From JAOAPG01 sp963791575 (GTDB taxonomy: Bacteria; Acidobacteriota; Terriglobia; Terriglobales; Acidobacteriaceae), in NCBI GenBank assembly GCA_963791575.1, contig CAWBSY010000012.1:1-64000 (forward strand): a stretch of 64,000 nucleotides of DNA. Reading direction: 5' to 3'. The position numbers were made by a program, and so were the translations under genes. The notes below the pieces were generated by a model, which was given only the letters and a program-made list of their open reading frames with translations, was not told the DNA's origin and did not search any database. Each line of letters starts with the position of its first letter. The first letter of the stretch is position 1. This document shows positions 31,090 to 40,394 of the stretch, in pieces.

Positions 31090-33045
31090 ATGAGTAAGAA
31101 TGGTACAAGCTTTAGATCTGGCGTATCTTTTCTGAAACAAGGAATGGCTGGCTGCCTGGCACTCCAATTACTCTTTGGAACAGCGCTGCCGGTTTCAGCA
31201 CAAACCACAGCCAAAAGCGCTCCCACCAAAAGTCCGATCAAGCATGTGATCGTGATCATTGGAGAGAACCGCACCTTCGATCACATTTTTGCCACCTACA
31301 AACCGAAGAACGGCGAAACCGTCGACAATCTTCTTTCCAAGGGCATCATCAAAGCAGACGGCACACCCGGCCCGAACTATTCATTCTCAACACAGTTCAG
31401 CGCTGTGGACTCCGATGTATTTTCGATTAGCCCAGGAGGAAAGACCCTGTACGAAAACATTCCTCCAGTTGCAGCAGGTGGACCTACGACGCCTTATTTC
31501 CCTAGTTTGGATTTGGCGAAAGAAGCTGAACCAGGATTTCTGCCGAACAATTACTACAAATTTCTCACTACTGGTGGCACCGGCTTGGCACACGGCGTTG
31601 TCGATACCCGTATCCCGAACGTGAATGCTCTAGGCTCCGGCGTATTTCAGCTCACGCCGGGAGTAAAGTACGACGACTATGCCAGCAGCCCGGTACATCG
31701 CTTCTATCAGATGTGGCAGCAGGAAGACTGCAATAAGGACTATGCCACGCAGAACAATCCGAGCGGTTGCAAAGCGGATTTGTTCCCATGGGTGGAAGTT
31801 AGTATCGGTGCGGGAGACAACGGCGCTGCTCAGCCTGCCGGGTTCAACGACCTGTCTACGGGCGAAGGTGCAACTTCGATGGAGTTCTACAACGTCCTCA
31901 AGGGGGATGCTCCTTATCTGAAATCCCTCGCTGACAACTACACCATGAGCGACAACTACCATCAAGCTGCGATGGGTGGAACCGGCCTTAATCACATCAT
32001 GCTCGGATTCGCAGACGGCATTTGGTATAGCGATGGCAACGGCAATGCTGCCGTGCCTCCTACGAATCAGATCGAGAATCCAAATCCGCAACCAGGAACC
32101 AATAACTGGTATGTGGAAGATGGCTACGGCGCGGCTGGCGGAGTAGGCGGCGGCAGCTACAGTGCCTGCGCTGACACTACTCAACCAGGTGTACCTGCGG
32201 TCGTCGATTATCTCCAGTCGCTGACACCGGCGATCAAAGCGAACTGCGATCCGGGACATTACTATCTCTTAAACAACTACAACCCCGGATACAACGCCGA
32301 TGGCAGTTTGGCGGTGAACGACAATAATCCTTTCGCTCCTTTCACCATTCCACCAACTTCAGTGCCTCACATCGGCGACGCTCTAATGGCGAAGAATGTT
32401 TCTTTTAAATATTACGGAGACGGCTGGAATCTTTACTTGTCCGATCCGAACTTTAACAATCCATTCGACGCATATTGCAACATCTGCAATCCCTTTCAGT
32501 ACGCAAGCGACATCATGACCAATCCCACGCTTCGCGAAGAGCACATTCAGGACTTGGCGAACTTCTACGAAGATGTGAAAGCGAGCGATCTGCCGGCCGT
32601 CTCGATCATCAAGCCAAGCGGATTCGTAGACGGTCACCCGGCTTCTTCAAAGCTTGACCTGTTTGAAGGATTCACCAAGAAAGTTATTACCGCAGTACAG
32701 GCGAATCCAGAGGTATGGGCTAGCACCGCTATTATCGTTACTTTCGACGAGGGCGGTGGGTACTATGATTCCGGATACGTTCAGCCGCTGGACTTCTTCG
32801 GCGATGGTACTCGTATTCCGATGATTGTGGTCTCTCCCTTTACCGCAGGCGGACACGTGAACCACACCTATACGGATCACGTCTCTATTACAAAGTTCAT
32901 CGAACGGAATTGGAACTTGTCGCCCTTGACAACTCGAAGCCGTGACAATTATCCCAATCCGAAAGTAAAGAAGGACAATCCTTATGTGCCGGTGAACAGT
33001 CCTGCGATTGGTGACTTGTTCGATTTGTTCACTTTCCATCCATAA
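31090..33045 (+). CDS. Secreted phosphoesterase (phospholipase C / acid phosphatase family)
   Basis: 651 residues from ATG 31090, with TGGAG eight bases upstream; an earlier in-frame ATG (31024) lacks this. N-terminal signal peptide LALQLLFGTALPVSAQ. Family landmarks of PF04185 phosphoesterases: KHVIVIIGENRTFDHIFATY at the start of the domain (metal and nucleophile region), AMGGTGLNHIMLGF, STAIIVTFDEGGGYYDSGYV and SPFTAGGHVNHTYTDHVSIT near the C-terminus. These enzymes hydrolyse phospholipids or phosphomonoesters outside the cell, often under phosphate limitation. A strong terminator follows; single-gene unit. Confidence 0.9.
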   Translation: MSKNGTSFRSGVSFLKQGMAGCLALQLLFGTALPVSAQTTAKSAPTKSPIKHVIVIIGENRTFDHIFATYKPKNGETVDNLLSKGIIKADGTPGPNYSFSTQFSAVDSDVFSISPGGKTLYENIPPVAAGGPTTPYFPSLDLAKEAEPGFLPNNYYKFLTTGGTGLAHGVVDTRIPNVNALGSGVFQLTPGVKYDDYASSPVHRFYQMWQQEDCNKDYATQNNPSGCKADLFPWVEVSIGAGDNGAAQPAGFNDLSTGEGATSMEFYNVLKGDAPYLKSLADNYTMSDNYHQAAMGGTGLNHIMLGFADGIWYSDGNGNAAVPPTNQIENPNPQPGTNNWYVEDGYGAAGGVGGGSYSACADTTQPGVPAVVDYLQSLTPAIKANCDPGHYYLLNNYNPGYNADGSLAVNDNNPFAPFTIPPTSVPHIGDALMAKNVSFKYYGDGWNLYLSDPNFNNPFDAYCNICNPFQYASDIMTNPTLREEHIQDLANFYEDVKASDLPAVSIIKPSGFVDGHPASSKLDLFEGFTKKVITAVQANPEVWASTAIIVTFDEGGGYYDSGYVQPLDFFGDGTRIPMIVVSPFTAGGHVNHTYTDHVSITKFIERNWNLSPLTTRSRDNYPNPKVKKDNPYVPVNSPAIGDLFDLFTFHP

Positions 33046-33070
33046 AGAAATAGTGATTTGCGTGAGAATG

Positions 33071-33102
33071 CGGCCAGGGCAGCTTGCTCTGGCCGTTTTT
33101 TT
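33071..33102 (+). terminator. Rho-independent terminator of the phosphoesterase gene
   Basis: CGGCCAGGGC (33071-33080) pairs with GCTCTGGCCG (33086-33095), one wobble, five-base loop AGCTT, then seven T. It lies 25 bases after the stop. Confidence 0.93.
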
Positions 33103-33242
33103 GCTCTTAATATTTGTCTCTGTGGCCCGTCGATGGAATCGAAGAGTAGGGAAGATCTTTAGCAAAGGACTGCCTGTATTCTAAGGGGCTTCTGCATTCT
33201 CAAGGAGACGATGAGTTTGCAGGATCTCGAAATATTGAATGC

Positions 33243-33319
33243 TGGTGGCCCCGGGGTGATTCGAACACCCGGCCTTCGGTTTAGGAAACCGCTGCTCTAT
33301 CCAGCTGAGCTACGGGGCC
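33243..33319 (-). tRNA. tRNA-Arg (CCT)
   Basis: On the minus strand: acceptor GGCCCCG/CGGGGCC, D arm GCTC-GAGC with GCTGGAT, anticodon loop TTCCTAA (anticodon CCT), T arm GGGTG/CACCC with TTCGAAT, discriminator A and encoded CCA. One mismatch (G-A) at the top of the anticodon stem. Confidence 0.96.
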
Positions 33320-33427
33320 GAATGGAAGCTTTTGATCTGCTCTCAGTTTACACAATCCTAGTTTGCCGGTCGTTTGTCCGGATGCGGTCTTGCAGAAAGC
33401 TTCGAATTACCTCTATAACTCTGCTAC

Positions 33428-33470
33428 AAAAACGGGTGCTCTACGCAAGCTGCACTTGAGCGGAGCACCC
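33428..33470 (-). terminator. Probable minus-strand terminator
   Basis: GGGTGCTC and GAGCACCC (33434-33441 and 33463-33470) form an 8-bp outer stem; AAG/CTT extends it inside. Read on the minus strand, G then five T follow. It would end transcription from the gene at 33794-34267. Confidence 0.5.
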
Positions 33471-33633
33471 TTAGAATTATTTCAGACTAGCCGAACGAAG
33501 AACCCATTTCTTCAAAGTTAGTACTTGTGGCCACACGGTCATACCATCCACATCGACCCATTCTTGCAGTGTAGTTGTGCCAGTGAAGGCGGCATTGGTA
33601 TCGAGTTGATCTTTCTTCCCATCAAAGAACTGA

Positions 33634-33751
33634 GGGTGCCCTGTCCTTGCGCTTTTTGCAAGGGTGGGTGGGATGCTGATCGTCCACGTTTACTTCGTTG
33701 TCGAGATTCGCGCTCCCACCCTTCGCAAAGTCCGCGAAGGGTAGGGCACCC
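33634..33751. repeat. Large imperfect inverted-repeat element (REP-like)
   Basis: Arm 1 (33634-33668) starts GGGTGCCCTGTCCTTGCG and ends GCAAGGGTGGG. Arm 2 (33715-33751) starts CCCACCCTTCGC and ends GAAGGGTAGGGCACCC; its reverse complement closely matches arm 1. The centre is about 46 bases. Each arm also folds on itself. No ORF inside. Together with the hairpin at 33434-33470 and the tRNA it fills the gene-free 33320-33793 stretch. Confidence 0.65.
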
Positions 33752-33793
33752 TCTGTGTCGTGGTGCCAGCGAATCAAAGCCTGGCCCCCGGCT

Positions 33794-34267
33794 TCACTCA
33801 GTTACGGTTATGGTGATTGTGTTCGATTTCACTATACCTTCTGTGGCATTCTCGGAAACGACTCGCGATACTTGGATCACGTATTCACCCGGACGACTCA
33901 TATCGTAGACCTTCGATGCTCGTACCTCTTCCCATCTTGTGCTCTCACCAGGCTTGACTGTACGCGACTTGATGCTCCCGATCTTAATTTCCGGGTGAGC
34001 ATTCACTATCTTCGCAACCGAGCTGCCGTCCGTGCTACGGACGTCAAATTGGTACTCGGCATCGACGCCGTTTATATCCATAACCGGCAACGATAAGTCA
34101 TGGCGAGTATTATTCGTCAATTGGATTTTCACCCATACGTCCGTGCCAGGTTTGATCGAAGGGTTCGCGGTTGCGAGTACGATGGAAAATGGAGCCCGGA
34201 CGTTCTGGGCCAGAGCCGCTAATCCACAAATCATGCCAATTACGATCAATCTTTCCAATATCTTCAA
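33794..34267 (-). CDS. Exported hypothetical protein with an Ig-like domain
   Basis: 157 residues. Signal peptide MKILERLIVIGMICGLAALA. The mature protein has a beta-sandwich pattern: FSIVLATANPSIKPGTDVWV, KIQLTNNTRHDLSLPVMD, VKPGESTRWEEVRASKVYDM, PGEYVIQVSRVVSENATEGI, VKSNTITITVTE, as in small periplasmic Ig-like folds. No family I recognise firmly; function unknown. Confidence 0.72.
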   Translation of the reverse strand: MKILERLIVIGMICGLAALAQNVRAPFSIVLATANPSIKPGTDVWVKIQLTNNTRHDLSLPVMDINGVDAEYQFDVRSTDGSSVAKIVNAHPEIKIGSIKSRTVKPGESTRWEEVRASKVYDMSRPGEYVIQVSRVVSENATEGIVKSNTITITVTE

Positions 34268-34411
34268 TAATAAATCTCCATGCCGGGTGCCCCTCCCATT
34301 TGCGTTTTTTGCGGGATGAGTGGGTTTTATTCACACTGCCTTTTCCAAACTTTTGCAATGCACCGCGCTAGATCTGAGGCGTCCATTCCTGGAATTTACC
34401 GTACTGGGATT

Positions 34412-34891
34412 TTATTGCTCTCCAAACATCGGCACCTGCCTTACGTCCAACTCGCCTCTTCGCGCGCGTTTTGCGGCGCCGATCACTGCTAGCACGGTCA
34501 ACGATTCCAACGCGGTGCGCGGGACGAAAATTCTTTGCGTATTGGAGCGCAGGTCGGGCGGATTTACCAAAAATCCTTCGGCAGTAGTCAGACTAAGATC
34601 GTTTGGCATCATGGCCTCGGTGATCTCACCATCCTTGAAACGCAAACGCACCCAGAGACCCTCAGTTCGCGGGCGGCTGGTAAAAGTTTTACGGGGGAGC
34701 CCTTCTGAGTCGGCGAAGTCGCGAACGAAGTAGACCCCCTTAATGTCCTTCAATTCGATCGCAACTACCGTGCCAGCTGTATTCAGAAGCTCCAGCTTGC
34801 CCTCATTCACGAAATTGGACGGAGAGACGTAGCCATTGAGAGTGTCCCGGTCCATCTTGCGGACGATTACTTTCTTGTGAGTGGAAGGCAT
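34412..34891 (-). CDS. Conserved hypothetical protein (DUF6982-like)
   Basis: 159-residue cytosolic protein rich in beta strands: KKVIVRKMDRDTLNGYVSPS, KLELLNTAGTVVAIELKDIK, GVYFVRDF and LWVRLRFKDGEITEAMMPND. This resembles a family of small proteins common in Acidobacteriota whose function is unknown. It ends in a basic stretch. Convergent with nothing and transcribed away from the CCA-type gene. Confidence 0.65.
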   Translation of the reverse strand: MPSTHKKVIVRKMDRDTLNGYVSPSNFVNEGKLELLNTAGTVVAIELKDIKGVYFVRDFADSEGLPRKTFTSRPRTEGLWVRLRFKDGEITEAMMPNDLSLTTAEGFLVNPPDLRSNTQRIFVPRTALESLTVLAVIGAAKRARRGELDVRQVPMFGEQ

Positions 34892-35188
34892 TCTGATCGA
34901 TTAACCCTGGTTGGTGAGATCCAGCGCGGAGTCCAGCTTTCGCATCTCAGCGTAACCAGATTCTCGCATCTTTCCGGTGAAAACGTAGGGGTATCACGTA
35001 AGTAGTAGCCAAATCGTCAACCATGTGGTATTTTCTCTAGTTCGTCAATGGCCGCCGTTAAGCTTATAACTATCTAAGAAATAAGAACTTAGATCAGGAG
35101 CTTGGGCCAAGGTACAAACCACCTGCTCCTGGAGATGGTTTGCATCTGTTCGGGTTAATGGACTGGGTTTCTGTACTCCTAAACAAGC

Positions 35189-36802
35189 ATGGCTGATTAC
35201 ATTTACACAATGGAAATCCGGCTCACCCCGGACCAGCAGCGTGGTGTAACGCTGGTACAAGATATCGCGCGCTCTGCGGGGATGAACATTTACCTGACCG
35301 GAGGCGCAGTTCGCGACATTATCAGTGGCTTCTCCATTCGCGACCTTGATTTTACGGTTCAGGGGAATCCCTTCAAGCTGCAGAAAGAACTTGAACGCGC
35401 GGGCGCCGTCGTTTCCGGTTCCGAGGACGATCTTAAAGTTTTGTACCTGGCGCTGCCCGGAAATGTTCGTGCGGAAATTAGCGCGTCGCGTACGGAACGT
35501 TATGAAAAGGTTGGCAAGCCGCCGATCGTCACGCCTGCAACAATTATTGAAGATCTAAAGCGCCGGGATTTCACCATTAATGCCATGGCGTTATCACTGA
35601 ATCCGGGCTCCCGCGGACTATTGATGGATCCCTTCAACGGGGCCGCTGACATTGAAAATAAGGTTCTGCGAATTCTGCATAATTATGCATTCGTGGAAGA
35701 TCCTTCACGGCTGCTTCGTGCCAGCCGGTTTCGCGGCGCGCTTTGGCTGGCCGCTAGAGGAACGGACACAGGCGCGGTTTGAGTCTGCGAAAGAAAATAA
35801 TTACATCGAGTACGTCAGCGATCGCGCCATCGGACACGAAATCGAGCAACTTGCTTATGAAGACGATCCGCTGCAAATCGTCAAAGTGCTGGAAAAAGAA
35901 AATTGGTTGAAGGTGCTGAATCCGCACTGGACAACGGCGAAAGTTGATACGTCCGGATTGAGTGACTTGCTGAAGACGCGGCAGCAAATGAATGAGCTGG
36001 GTTACTTGCCCGATCCTTCAGCGGCGGTGTTGTACTTTCTTACCGAGAAGCTCGGGGATAAAGATATCGCCGATATGCGGAAGCTGATTCCGCGGAAGAC
36101 TTTGGTGGATGCGTGGAAACATCTGGAAGAGGAAGCGAAAGATCTTTCGAAGCGGCTCAGCGGAAAAGAAGCTGCCACGCCTTCGCGAACTTGGAAGCTG
36201 CTGTCTGAAGAGCGTCCGGAAAATGTTTTGTTCCTGGCTGTCACGGTGCGACAACAGGGAGTGGATCAGAAGATCAAGAATTTCTTCACTAAGTGGCGTC
36301 AGGTCCAGCAGAAAGTTCCGTTAGTGGAGATGACTGAACTGCACATCACTCCGCAGATGCCGGAATATCCAAAAATTGCGCATGAAGTTTTCATGTTGCT
36401 GCTGGATGGGAAGCTGCGTTCGCACACAGAGATCATGAAGTTCCTAAAGCCGCTGGCGCCCCCGCCACCTCCGCCGCCACCTCCGCCTCCGGCGAAACGT
36501 GGGCGCGCTGCGAAGGCCGCTGCCGCGGCTGCAGCCACACAAGGCGCAGCCCAAGCGATTCCTGTGACAGGAACTGCGAAGAAGAAAAAAGGGAAGGGTA
36601 CGGTTGCTGCGGTGCCAGCTCCGGTTCCTGCTGCTATTCCGCCCAAGGTCGGCGTTGCAGCAGTCGGCAAACCGAAGAAGGCAGAAAAGGGAAAGCCCGC
36701 GGCTAAGCCAGCGAAAGTTATAAGCCTGCGAAATCAGCGGCCAAACCAGCTAAGAAATCACCGAAGCCTGCCCCAAAAAAGACAGCGAAGAAGAAGCACT
36801 AG
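35189..36802 (+). CDS. cca: CCA/poly(A)-polymerase-type nucleotidyltransferase with a Pro/Lys/Ala tail, frameshifted
   Basis: Class II tRNA nucleotidyltransferase family. N-terminal catalytic domain: IYLTGGAVRDIISGF and SIRDLDFTVQ (GGxVRD and DxD metal ligands), RRDFTINAMALS, and EDPSRLLRASRF. From about 35732 the product continues one frame over (AARFGWPLEERTQARFESAK, then helical domain to LDGKLRSHTEIMKFLKPL). Next comes an 11-Pro tract (36459-36491) and an Ala/Lys-rich tail. Near 36720 the frame returns to the first one (KPAKSAAKPAKKSPKPAPKK, stop 36800-36802). The shifts look like indel errors; ORF ends at 35782 or 36890 are artefacts of them. The polyPro/H1-like tail is an unusual addition. 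Confidence 0.85.
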
Positions 36803-36926
36803 AACTGCTGCTGAGTGCGAGCTGGTCGGACCTGTTTCCGAAACTTATTGCGATGTTTCATGCTTATTAGGTACTTTTCCTCCTTGTTAATTTTCCAGAA
36901 CGCGCAAACCGCAAGGATTTTTTGAA

Positions 36927-37940
36927 ATGAAACGATTCGGCAAAATACTGCCCGTTACTTTCATCCTGGTCATGGTGCTACTTGCAGTTCGCATAACTCT
37001 TACAATTGGCTGGCGGCCCTTCATCGGACCGAAATCGCGTCCTCTTACGTCCAAACAATTTGAACGAACGCCTCAGCGGCTGGAACGTGGGCGCTATTTA
37101 TTTACCGGAGTAGCAGGGTGTGCTTTTTGTCATTCACCACACGATGCCAGTCAGCCTGGGAATCCGATAACACCAGGACAGCAGGGAACTGGCCAGGATA
37201 TGGGAGCGGAAGGCTTTCCGGGCCATGTGGTAGCTCCGAATCTTACGCCGGATTTAGCGACTGGTTTGGGGGGCTGGACCGACGATGCAATTGCCCGCGC
37301 TATCCGCGAAGGTGTTCGGATGGATGGGCGGGTTCTCTTTCCCGTGATGCCGTATGTAAACTTCCGGCACATGTCCGATGAGGATGTCGCCTCGATTGTG
37401 GTGTTCATCCGCTCGCTGCCTCCGATACATCACGAGTTACCAAGCACAGAGATTATTTTTCCGGTGAAGTACTTGATCCGCTCGGTTCCACAGCCAATCA
37501 CGGCAGCGGTGAACGATCCCAGTCCAACTGATGTGATTGGGCGTGGGAAGTACTTAGTCACCATTGGAAGCTGCAACGGCTGTCATACTCCGCAGGTGCG
37601 AGGGCAGGAGATCGCGGGACTAGAGTACGGTGGCGGCTTCATGCTGAAAGAGAATGGGATGTCGGCTGCTGCCGCGAACATAACACCCGACGCGACGGGG
37701 ATCAGCTACTACGATGAGGCATTATTCATCCAAGCACTGCGTGCCGGGCACGTGGGAGCGAGAAGTTTGAGTCCAATTATGCCCTTCGAGGCATATGGCA
37801 AGTTGACCGACGCCGACCTTAAGGCTATGTTCGCTTACCTCAGTACATTGAAGCCGGTAAAGCACAGAGTCGACAATACGCTCCCGGCTACATACTGCAA
37901 ATTGTGCCGTCAGACGCATGGTGGAGGAGACCAGAACTGA
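36927..37940 (+). CDS. Dihaem cytochrome c
   Basis: 337 residues. N-terminal helix ILPVTFILVMVLLAVRITL anchors or exports it. Two CxxCH haem sites: GVAGCAFCHSPHD (about residue 70) and IGSCNGCHTPQV (about 215), each followed by a Met-containing domain (LFPVMPYVNFRHMSDEDV, SPIMPFEAYGKLTDADLK). Typical of periplasmic electron carriers in respiratory or alcohol/aldehyde dehydrogenase chains. No oxidase subunit neighbours it. Confidence 0.92.
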   Translation: MKRFGKILPVTFILVMVLLAVRITLTIGWRPFIGPKSRPLTSKQFERTPQRLERGRYLFTGVAGCAFCHSPHDASQPGNPITPGQQGTGQDMGAEGFPGHVVAPNLTPDLATGLGGWTDDAIARAIREGVRMDGRVLFPVMPYVNFRHMSDEDVASIVVFIRSLPPIHHELPSTEIIFPVKYLIRSVPQPITAAVNDPSPTDVIGRGKYLVTIGSCNGCHTPQVRGQEIAGLEYGGGFMLKENGMSAAAANITPDATGISYYDEALFIQALRAGHVGARSLSPIMPFEAYGKLTDADLKAMFAYLSTLKPVKHRVDNTLPATYCKLCRQTHGGGDQN

Positions 37941-38072
37941 AGCGAATGGATGTCTTCGTTCATCAGTGGTTCACCATTTCACGTTGCCAGCCCAACTGCG
38001 AATGCCACACCTAGACGCCTTCCACGCATCAAGCCGAAAGTAACTCCCTCTTTTCCGATAAACTTGAGATAG

Positions 38073-40394
38073 ATGGCTTCCAAAATCTCCTGGCTGCGCC
38101 GCTGGTTCGGGCTGGCTGCCGTTCTGTCAATCGTCATAGTGACAGGCGCTTATTTCTACGCGCGCCATCGGCTTCAGAATGCGGTGAAGCAGATCCCAGG
38201 AAAGATGGGACTGGAGTTCAAGCAGACTGCGAATGGCTTTTCTATTTCGAAATCAGAACTAGGGCGCACCATCTTCCGAGTTGAGGCCAGCAAGGCTGTG
38301 CAGTACAAGCAAGGAGGGCACGCGGAACTTCACGATGTTCACATCACCCTTTACGGAAGCGACTCCAGCCGGTTTGATCAGATCTATGGGAAAGATTTTG
38401 TATACGATCAGCAAACTGGTGACGTGACCAGCAAAGGTCAAGTCGACATGGATTTGGAAGGAAACCCAGCCGGCATTTCCAGCCCCGATCAATCGCTGCC
38501 GAAAGAATTTAAGAATCCAGTACACCTCACAACCGAAGGTCTGGTCTTCAACCAGAAGACGGGCGACGCCTATACAAAAGAGAGAGTAGATTTCCGCATT
38601 CCTGAAGCCACCGGATCGGCTGTTGGCATGTCCTACTCGGCGAAGACCGCTGTGCTGAAGCTGGAGTCGCGGCTCGAAATCTCTGTGACTGGTGAACCTC
38701 CGACAACGATTCAGGCCCATCATGCGGCGATTAGCAAAGATCCACATATAGTTGTGTTAGAGCAAGTGCAAGTGGCAAGTGGTCCGGAGCATTCTGAGGC
38801 GGAACAGGCCACCATTTTTCTGCGTCCGGATAACTCAGTGGAACGCGTTCTGGCGCGAGGCAATGTTCAGCTTCAATCGAGCGACGGGGAGCAGGCCAAG
38901 GTTCGCTCGGATCAGCTAGAAGCGTTTATGGCGTCGCGCGGCGGTGAGCAAAATGATTCTGCGGATGCAGCGAAAACCCAGCGACTTGCCGTGCGAAGTA
39001 CTGTTTTATCGGGCAATGTGCAATTCGAAACCCTCGGCTCTGGGGCCATGCAGGGAAATTCCGATCGTGCGGCTCTGACTTTTGGCAACGACAGCTCGTT
39101 GCAGAAAATCCATACCCAGGGTTCCGTTAAGCTGGTTCAACAGCAAAGAGCGGCCAATGCGGGTCAAGACACATCTGCAAACGCGCAAGATTTTGAACTG
39201 ACAGCGCCAATTGTGGATTTCTTTCTAGTCGGAGGGAAGCATTTCGATCGCGCCGAGACTTCGGGGCCGCCTCGCATTACGATTCGGCCAGCGAAGCAAA
39301 ACCAAAGCAACGGACCTGTGACGCAGACCGCGATCACTGCCGGCAAGTTTGAAGCAAAGTTCGACGATTTGGGGCAGCTCTCGTCGGTGCACGGTGAGCC
39401 CGAGACTCGCATTGTTAGTAGCGCGACGGGACAACCTGATCGAGTAAGCACAAGCCATACACTCGATGCAGCTTTCACTCCAGGCAGCGGTATTCAGACT
39501 GTCGTGCAACAAGGGGATTTTGCTTATGTGGACGGCGAACGAAGAGCCTGGGCCGATCAGGCACGTTATCGGACCGCTGATCAGATATTGCTACTCACAG
39601 GCTCGCCCCGGATCGTCGACAAAGGCATGACCACCACGGCGCATACAGTCCGTATGAATAGAGTGACCGGCGATGGCTTTGCAGAAGGCGATGTGAAGAG
39701 CACATATAGCGATCTGAAGCCAAATCCCAGCGGCGCACTTCTCTCATCCTCGAGCCCGATTCATGTGACCGCGCAATCAATGACAGCGCATCGCTCTCCA
39801 GCTGTGGCACTTTATACGGGCAATGCGCGCCTTTGGCAGGACGACAATCTGGTCGAGGCGCCATCGATAGAATTCGATCGCGATCATCGCTCTATGGACG
39901 CTCGCAGCTCCACCGGCCAGGATGTCTCGACGGTGCTGGTGCAAGCGGCCAAGAACGGCAAAGTCGTACCGGTGCGAATTACCTCAAAACATCTGACCTA
40001 TGCCGATAACGAGCGAAAAGCGCATTTTGAAGGAGATGTTGCGGCCAAAGGAGATGATCTAAAAATTGCCGCCGATCAATTGGATGTTTTTCTACAGGCA
40101 AGAGACCAAATGGCAGTTAGCCAATCACTTACATCTGCAGGCAAATTGGACAGAATAGTAGCCCGCGACCATGTGATTCTCACTCAGCCCGGTCGTCGCG
40201 GAACGGGAGAGCAGCTCATCTACACAGCGGCGGACGACAAGTTTGTCCTAACCGGCGGACCGCCTAGCATTTTTGATGCCGAACGCGGCAAAGTGACCGG
40301 GGTTTCGTTGACTATGTTTAGGGGCGATGATAGGGTGTTGGTGGAAGGAAGCGATAAGTCGCTTACCGTCACGGAAACGCGAGTGGCACGATAA
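38073..40394 (+). CDS. LptC/LptA-like LPS transport protein, OstA-like repeats
   Basis: 773 residues. One N-terminal TM (FGLAAVLSIVIVTGAYFYAR), then LptC-like and repeated OstA/LptA-like beta-jellyroll segments (FVYDQQTGDVTSKGQVDMD, DNSVERVLARGNVQLQSSDG, KLDRIVARDHVILTQPGRRG, FVLTGGPPSIFDAERGKVTG). It should form the periplasmic bridge carrying LPS from the inner membrane to LptD. Gene order with lptB supports this: the stop is followed at once by the lptB ATG (zero gap). Much longer than E. coli LptC plus LptA (about 190 + 185), which suggests fusion and expansion. Confidence 0.87.
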   Translation: MASKISWLRRWFGLAAVLSIVIVTGAYFYARHRLQNAVKQIPGKMGLEFKQTANGFSISKSELGRTIFRVEASKAVQYKQGGHAELHDVHITLYGSDSSRFDQIYGKDFVYDQQTGDVTSKGQVDMDLEGNPAGISSPDQSLPKEFKNPVHLTTEGLVFNQKTGDAYTKERVDFRIPEATGSAVGMSYSAKTAVLKLESRLEISVTGEPPTTIQAHHAAISKDPHIVVLEQVQVASGPEHSEAEQATIFLRPDNSVERVLARGNVQLQSSDGEQAKVRSDQLEAFMASRGGEQNDSADAAKTQRLAVRSTVLSGNVQFETLGSGAMQGNSDRAALTFGNDSSLQKIHTQGSVKLVQQQRAANAGQDTSANAQDFELTAPIVDFFLVGGKHFDRAETSGPPRITIRPAKQNQSNGPVTQTAITAGKFEAKFDDLGQLSSVHGEPETRIVSSATGQPDRVSTSHTLDAAFTPGSGIQTVVQQGDFAYVDGERRAWADQARYRTADQILLLTGSPRIVDKGMTTTAHTVRMNRVTGDGFAEGDVKSTYSDLKPNPSGALLSSSSPIHVTAQSMTAHRSPAVALYTGNARLWQDDNLVEAPSIEFDRDHRSMDARSSTGQDVSTVLVQAAKNGKVVPVRITSKHLTYADNERKAHFEGDVAAKGDDLKIAADQLDVFLQARDQMAVSQSLTSAGKLDRIVARDHVILTQPGRRGTGEQLIYTAADDKFVLTGGPPSIFDAERGKVTGVSLTMFRGDDRVLVEGSDKSLTVTETRVAR

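Noticed and set aside
38073..40394. Possible adhesin or filamentous haemagglutinin
   Set aside because: Repeats look like OstA/LptA strands, and the gene abuts lptB; LPS transport is the better reading.
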